Notes under the pieces: generated by a model
The model's input: only the letters and a program-made list of their open reading frames with translations
The model's database searches: none
Told to the model about the DNA's origin: nothing
Translations under genes and position numbers: made by a program
Shown: positions 5,808 to 8,835 of the stretch, piece after piece
How the letters are laid out: the number at the start of each line of letters is the position of its first letter
Position numbering within the stretch: the stretch's first letter is position 1
Assembly: GCA_002492415.1 (NCBI GenBank)
Contig: DKYK01000076.1
Location: forward strand, 1 to 8,835
DNA length: 8,835 nucleotides
Direction: 5' to 3'
Source of the DNA: Christensenella sp. UBA7102
GTDB lineage: Bacteria > Bacillota > Clostridia > Christensenellales > UBA1750

Positions 5808-6785
5808 TCACAGTGCGAGCGCTTTTTCACGCCAGGCATCCGCCATGATGAACGCCGCCTGCGCCTCCGCGCTCGTTCCTTCGGAAACAAAGTGCGGGCA
5901 GCCGCACACTTCATGAAGAATTCCGAAGCGATCGGCCTTGGTGCTGCAGGTTGCATAGGCCCTCTCTGCGTATGTAAGATAACTCTGCTCCAACCAGCCC
6001 TCCAGCACGCCGCGATAAATGTACACGCTCATCATCATGGAAGAAGTTCCATCCACAAAACTGCTCTCGTCGTCCATGATGTCGTGGAATCTGCCATCGG
6101 GCAGCTGATAGCGCAGCATTGCGTCCAGCAGCGCATTGCCCATGGCCGTCAGTTCTTCGTACAACGCCAGCATTCCGCGCTTCTTGGCTTCAATGGCGAC
6201 GCGCGCCACACCCATCAGCGCCCAGCCGTTGCCCGTGGCCCAGCGCAGGCGGCGCACGAACCGACCAGAGCCTACGTCGTAGTTGTGGAACAGCACGCCC
6301 GTCTCGGGACAGCGCAGATAGGAGAACAACCCACGCAGCTGCGCTGCGGCCTCTTCCACATTACCCATCACCGCGATAAAGGGCGGTGCCATATACGCGC
6401 TGTCCACCCACAACTGCTTTTCCGTAAATGCTGGGTCAAAGCTGATCTCATTGTGGTAAATCACGCCGTCGGGCGTGCGAGGGGCGGTGTGCATCAGATA
6501 GTCGTACATGCGCTGCGCGCCATCCCGATAAAAGGCGTCGCCCGTCAGCTCCCATGCGCGCCAGCAAACCTCGCCATTTGCCGCCGGGTCTGTCACCGCG
6601 ATGTTTGAACCCGTTACCGCCAAGCGTCCATCTGGGGCCTGGCGCAGGATGGCGTCATGCGCCATCGCCACCCAGATGTTCTCCTGTCCCGCCTCGTACA
6701 TCGCCTGCGCGCAGACGCCCTGCTCCCAGGGATAGCGCTGAATGGCAAGCATCGCGCCCATCACACGCCTTGTCGTCTCGTTCAT
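5808..6785 (-). CDS. GH88/GH105-like unsaturated uronyl hydrolase
   Basis: This 325-residue protein resembles the alpha6/alpha6-barrel GH88/GH105 family, whose members remove the unsaturated uronic acid that polysaccharide lyases leave at oligosaccharide ends (for example YteR on rhamnogalacturonan products). Family marks are PWEQGV (19-24), LWVDSAYMAPPFIAVMG (125-141) with Asp128 at the position of the YteR catalytic Asp143, GVLFHNYD (163-170), RWATGNGWALMG (181-192) and FVDGTSSMMMS (243-253). It is somewhat shorter than the roughly 370 residues I expect. There is no signal peptide, so it probably acts in the cytoplasm on imported oligosaccharides. GGGAGGG (6800-6794) lies eight bases before ATG 6785. 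It follows the kinase gene by 33 bases, probably in one transcript. No clear terminator follows its TGA stop, only a run of T. The exact linkage it cuts cannot be read from the sequence. Confidence 0.82.
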   Translation of the reverse strand: MNETTRRVMGAMLAIQRYPWEQGVCAQAMYEAGQENIWVAMAHDAILRQAPDGRLAVTGSNIAVTDPAANGEVCWRAWELTGDAFYRDGAQRMYDYLMHTAPRTPDGVIYHNEISFDPAFTEKQLWVDSAYMAPPFIAVMGNVEEAAAQLRGLFSYLRCPETGVLFHNYDVGSGRFVRRLRWATGNGWALMGVARVAIEAKKRGMLALYEELTAMGNALLDAMLRYQLPDGRFHDIMDDESSFVDGTSSMMMSVYIYRGVLEGWLEQSYLTYAERAYATCSTKADRFGILHEVCGCPHFVSEGTSAEAQAAFIMADAWREKALAL

Positions 6786-6818
6786 GTGTTAAGCCCTCCC
6801 GTTCTCTGATTTATTTTG

Positions 6819-7694
6819 CTACGCAGCGCTGCCCGCCTGCTCCGATTTGGGAATCCAACCGGTAAAGGCCGTGCGCTGCGCATCGCTCTCCAGGAGGATG
6901 CCGCCGCCGGCATCCTCCAAAATCTCCTTTACGATGGACAATCCCAGTCCATGCCCCGCGGCCTTGGTGGTAAAGCCCGTGTTGAAGATCCTCTGTCGGT
7001 TCGTCTCCGGGATCTCCGGTCCGTTGTTGGTCACGCGCAGGCCATAGCTCTTGAGATCCTCGTACAGCTCCACCCTCATCTCGGGCTGCGCCATGCCCTC
7101 CATCGCGTCCATGCCATTGTCGATCAGGTTGCCCAGCACCCGGCACAGCTCCCAATCATTGACGGGAAGATCGGTCAGCGGCGAAGTGACATCCAGCTGC
7201 AGACGCACGCCCTTGTCCTCCGCCTGGGCGAGTTTCGCCTGCAGCAGAGCATTGACGGCGGGCTTGTCGGTCTTCATGCCCGCGGACAGCCGGCGCATCT
7301 CTCCGTATACCGTCTCCATATACCGGACTGCCTCATCGTTTTCCTTCATATCCACCAGCGAATACACCACCTGCAGATGATTCAGAAAGTCGTGCCTCTG
7401 CTTGCGCAGCTGGATGTTCAGTTCGTCCAGCTGATCCATCGCGTCCGCCATCATCTCGTTCTGCTGATTGGTCTTGCGCCAGATGAAACCATCGCGCACA
7501 GAGGTCAATCCCTCGACGATGAGCACCACCAGCGCTATGGTGGAAAACGGCCGCGCAAAGTGCATCAGCTGCGGATCATCCGTAAACACATCCAACAGCA
7601 GCAGCCCGATCAACAGCGCCACCTCAATGCTGTTCATCACAATGGAAAGCAACGCCGCTTTCTGCGCATTGATGCGGCGCTTGCGCAGTTTCAT
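6819..7694 (-). CDS. SpoOB-type membrane sensor histidine kinase
   Basis: This 291-residue kinase has a basic N terminus, two predicted membrane segments (about 14-34 and 50-65) with only a short loop between them, and a helical linker. The SpoOB-type dimerisation helix RKQRHDFLNHLQVVYSL (97-113) has His101 as likely phosphate acceptor. The ATP-binding domain shows an N box GNLIDNGMDAM (188-198), a variant G1 box NNGPEIPE (223-230) and a G2 box GHGLGLSIV (247-255). It resembles the catalytic half of DpiB/CitA-type kinases but lacks their extracellular sensor domain, so it may sense the membrane or a partner. I chose ATG 7694 because GGGGAGGTG stands just before it. No response regulator gene lies on either side: the hydrolase gene is downstream and oxidoreductase genes are upstream. 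Asn replaces the usual Asp at the start of the G1 box, and Glu the second Gly. Confidence 0.85.
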   Translation of the reverse strand: MKLRKRRINAQKAALLSIVMNSIEVALLIGLLLLDVFTDDPQLMHFARPFSTIALVVLIVEGLTSVRDGFIWRKTNQQNEMMADAMDQLDELNIQLRKQRHDFLNHLQVVYSLVDMKENDEAVRYMETVYGEMRRLSAGMKTDKPAVNALLQAKLAQAEDKGVRLQLDVTSPLTDLPVNDWELCRVLGNLIDNGMDAMEGMAQPEMRVELYEDLKSYGLRVTNNGPEIPETNRQRIFNTGFTTKAAGHGLGLSIVKEILEDAGGGILLESDAQRTAFTGWIPKSEQAGSAA

Positions 7695-7803
7695 CTTCTC
7701 CACCTCCCCGATCAGAGCCTTTTTGCATAGAATATCATAAACCCCGCGCTTTCGCAATCCATCCCACAGAATTCTTATTCGCCTTTAACGCAAACAGAGA
7801 AAG

Positions 7804-7833
7804 GGCAGGAACTCCACCCGGGCCAAACCTGCC
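7804..7833 (-). terminator. Possible terminator of the oxidoreductase operon
   Basis: On the - strand GGCAGG (7833-7828) pairs with CCTGCC (7809-7804) around an 18-base loop containing CCCGGG, followed by a T/C-rich run (CTTTCTCTGTTT). It lies about 85 bases after the gamma-subunit stop and before the kinase gene. The stem is short and the T tract impure. The rest of the 223-base gap (7695-7917) holds one other hairpin; I see no certain kinase promoter. Confidence 0.35.
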
Positions 7834-7872
7834 GCAGATGGATCTCCCACCCCAAATCTCAGCCTTTCTTTG

Positions 7873-7905
7873 CGCAGCTTTCTTTATCTCAGGAAAGAAA
7901 GCGCG
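7873..7905 (-). other. Hairpin after the gamma-subunit gene
   Basis: GCTTTCTTT (7877-7885) and AAAGAAAGC (7894-7902) form a 9-bp stem around an 8-base loop, extended by three G-C pairs past a bulged A at 7876. No T run follows on either strand. It sits 13 bases beyond the gamma-subunit stop codon and may protect the transcript end or cause pausing. Confidence 0.4.
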
Positions 7906-7917
7906 TCCCCTCGTGCC

Positions 7918-8466
7918 CTATCCCCTGTGCTCGCGCACGCACTGCATGCCGCGCTCCAGCGCTTCGCGGTTCATGGGCAGCAGATGCGCTTTACGCTCGC
8001 CGAGTGTATGGCGAAGGTTTTCCATCACAGTATCAACGGTGACGGCATGGGCTACTTCGATATATGCTCCCAGCATGACCATGTTGGCCACTTTGGAGTT
8101 GCCCAGCTCATTGGCGATGTCGTTGGCGGGCACGTAAATGGCCTCAATATCGGTGCGCTTGGCCTTGCGGTCCACCAGCGAGGAGTTGATGAGCAGCGTC
8201 TTGCCCGGCAGCACCGCGTCCTCAAACTTATCCAGGGAGGGACGGTTGAGCGCCATGACGCAGGTGGCCTCATTGACGATGGGCGAGCAGACGGGTTCGT
8301 CGGAGATGATAACGTTGCAGTTGGAGGTGCCGCCGCGCATTTCCGCGCCGTAAGAGGGTAGGAAGGAAACCTCCTTGCCTTCCTCCATGCCGGCCTCGAC
8401 CAGCATCTTGCCGATCAGCTGAACGCCCTGGCCGCCAAAGCCTGCGATGATGAGCATTTCTTCCAT
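7918..8466 (-). CDS. 2-oxoacid:ferredoxin oxidoreductase, gamma subunit
   Basis: This 182-residue protein is the gamma (POR) domain of a 2-oxoacid:ferredoxin oxidoreductase, the oxygen-sensitive complex that decarboxylates a 2-oxoacid to an acyl-CoA and passes electrons to ferredoxin. The family marks are the N-terminal GFGGQGV (9-15) and PSYGAEMRGG (37-46), followed by the SNCNVIISDEPV strand and the KVANMVMLGAY helix. Length is normal for a stand-alone gamma subunit. Its ATG comes three bases after the beta-subunit stop, and its GGAGG overlaps the end of that gene, so the two are translationally linked. Gene order and sequence fit the VOR/KOR type (branched-chain 2-oxoacids or 2-oxoglutarate); the substrate cannot be settled without the alpha subunit. 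It is the last gene of its operon. Confidence 0.92.
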   Translation of the reverse strand: MEEMLIIAGFGGQGVQLIGKMLVEAGMEEGKEVSFLPSYGAEMRGGTSNCNVIISDEPVCSPIVNEATCVMALNRPSLDKFEDAVLPGKTLLINSSLVDRKAKRTDIEAIYVPANDIANELGNSKVANMVMLGAYIEVAHAVTVDTVMENLRHTLGERKAHLLPMNREALERGMQCVREHRG

Positions 8467-8469
8467 GAC

Positions 8470-8835
8470 TTACACCTCCTTGTACACGCCCAGCGGGAAC
8501 TGGGGAATCATGTTTTCCTCCAGCCACTTGAGCGCTTCCTGCGGGGTCAGGCCCCAGTTGGTGGGGCAGGTGGACAGCACCTCGACCATGCTGAAGCCCT
8601 TGCCCTCAATCTGGCACTGGAAGGCCTTCTTGATGGCCGCCTTGGCCTGCACGACGTGCTTGACATCATGCACGGACACGCGTTGGATGAACGCGGGGCC
8701 GTTGAGCTGGGCGAGCATTTCGCTCATCTTGACGGGATAGCCGCAGTGCGAAACATCCCTGCCGTAGGGCGAAGTGGTGGTGATCTGGCCGGGCAGGGAA
8801 GTCGGGGCCATCTGGCCGCCGGTCATGCCGTAGAT
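8470..8835 (-). CDS. 2-oxoacid:ferredoxin oxidoreductase, beta subunit (partial)
   Basis: This is the C-terminal 121 residues of the thiamine-diphosphate-binding beta subunit; the gene continues past the right edge of the window. The fragment starts in the diagnostic IYGMTGGQMAPTS segment, which in this family follows the Mg/ThDP-binding Asn residues. It continues with HCGYPVKMSEML and AFIQRVSVHDVKHVVQA, then ends with FSMVEVLSTCPTNWGLTPQE and the terminal GVYKEV. The CPTNWG motif is common in VOR/KOR-type beta subunits. The stop is three bases before the gamma-subunit ATG. An apparent start at 8826 is an internal Met inside the conserved GMTGGQ motif, so it is not the true start. Alpha and ferredoxin-type delta subunits are expected further right. 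Confidence 0.92.
   Translation of the reverse strand: MYGMTGGQMAPTSLPGQITTTSPYGRDVSHCGYPVKMSEMLAQLNGPAFIQRVSVHDVKHVVQAKAAIKKAFQCQIEGKGFSMVEVLSTCPTNWGLTPQEALKWLEENMIPQFPLGVYKEV

Noticed and set aside
5646..6608. A 320-codon open frame on the + strand across the T-box promoter and hydrolase gene
   Set aside because: It is antisense to a clear GH88/105-like gene and runs through regulatory DNA; its translation shows no domain.
7695..7757. A 21-residue N-terminal extension of the histidine kinase
   Set aside because: The extension contains the GGGGAGGTG ribosome site itself, and the basic residues that precede the first membrane helix already follow ATG 7694.
1..8835. CRISPR array, insertion sequence, prophage or defence island
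   Set aside because: I saw no regularly spaced direct repeats, transposase, integrase, phage structural or defence-type genes. The beta-helix fold alone is not evidence of a phage.

Overview
The window reads as ordinary chromosome from a fairly GC-rich anaerobic Firmicute of the class Clostridia. Pointers are the near-consensus Shine-Dalgarno sites, a T-box-controlled prolyl-tRNA synthetase of the archaeal/eukaryotic-like type, a radical-free aldo/keto reductase carrying two 4Fe-4S motifs, and 2-oxoacid:ferredoxin oxidoreductase genes. An Oscillospirales- or Christensenellales-like gut bacterium would fit, but the order is a guess.

Layout. The left part is read on the + strand. It holds the 3' portion of tRNA-Lys(CTT) at the window edge, three consecutive terminator-like hairpins (about 61-201), an extended -10 promoter, and a two-gene unit: an Eis-type GNAT acetyltransferase (370-1587) and a cytoplasmic right-handed beta-helix protein (1615-2712). 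A probably bidirectional terminator separates this from a long - strand block. Read in its own direction from the right edge, that block holds the beta (partial) and gamma subunits of a 2-oxoacid:ferredoxin oxidoreductase, a SpoOB-type membrane histidine kinase, a GH88/GH105-like glycoside hydrolase, the proS T-box leader with proS, and the ferredoxin-type aldo/keto reductase.

How the genes work together. The oxidoreductase genes are an operon tail (3-base gap between stop and start). The kinase and the GH88/105 hydrolase are probably co-transcribed (33-base gap), with no response regulator in view. proS has its own promoter and a complete tRNA-sensing attenuator: specifier loop, stem III, T-box bulge, and an antiterminator and terminator that share one arm. 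The aldo/keto reductase has a strong consensus promoter just beyond the proS terminator. The beta-helix protein and the GH88/105 protein both lack signal peptides and could act on imported uronic-acid oligosaccharides, but they lie in separate transcription units and the link is an inference.

I saw no CRISPR array, insertion sequence, integrase or prophage gene. I found no convincing new multi-gene system. The best leads are the repeated CACCA-plus-hairpin units after the tRNA, the reductase lacking two canonical catalytic residues, the acetyltransferase/beta-helix pair, and the kinase/hydrolase pair that runs into the proS T-box without an obvious terminator.
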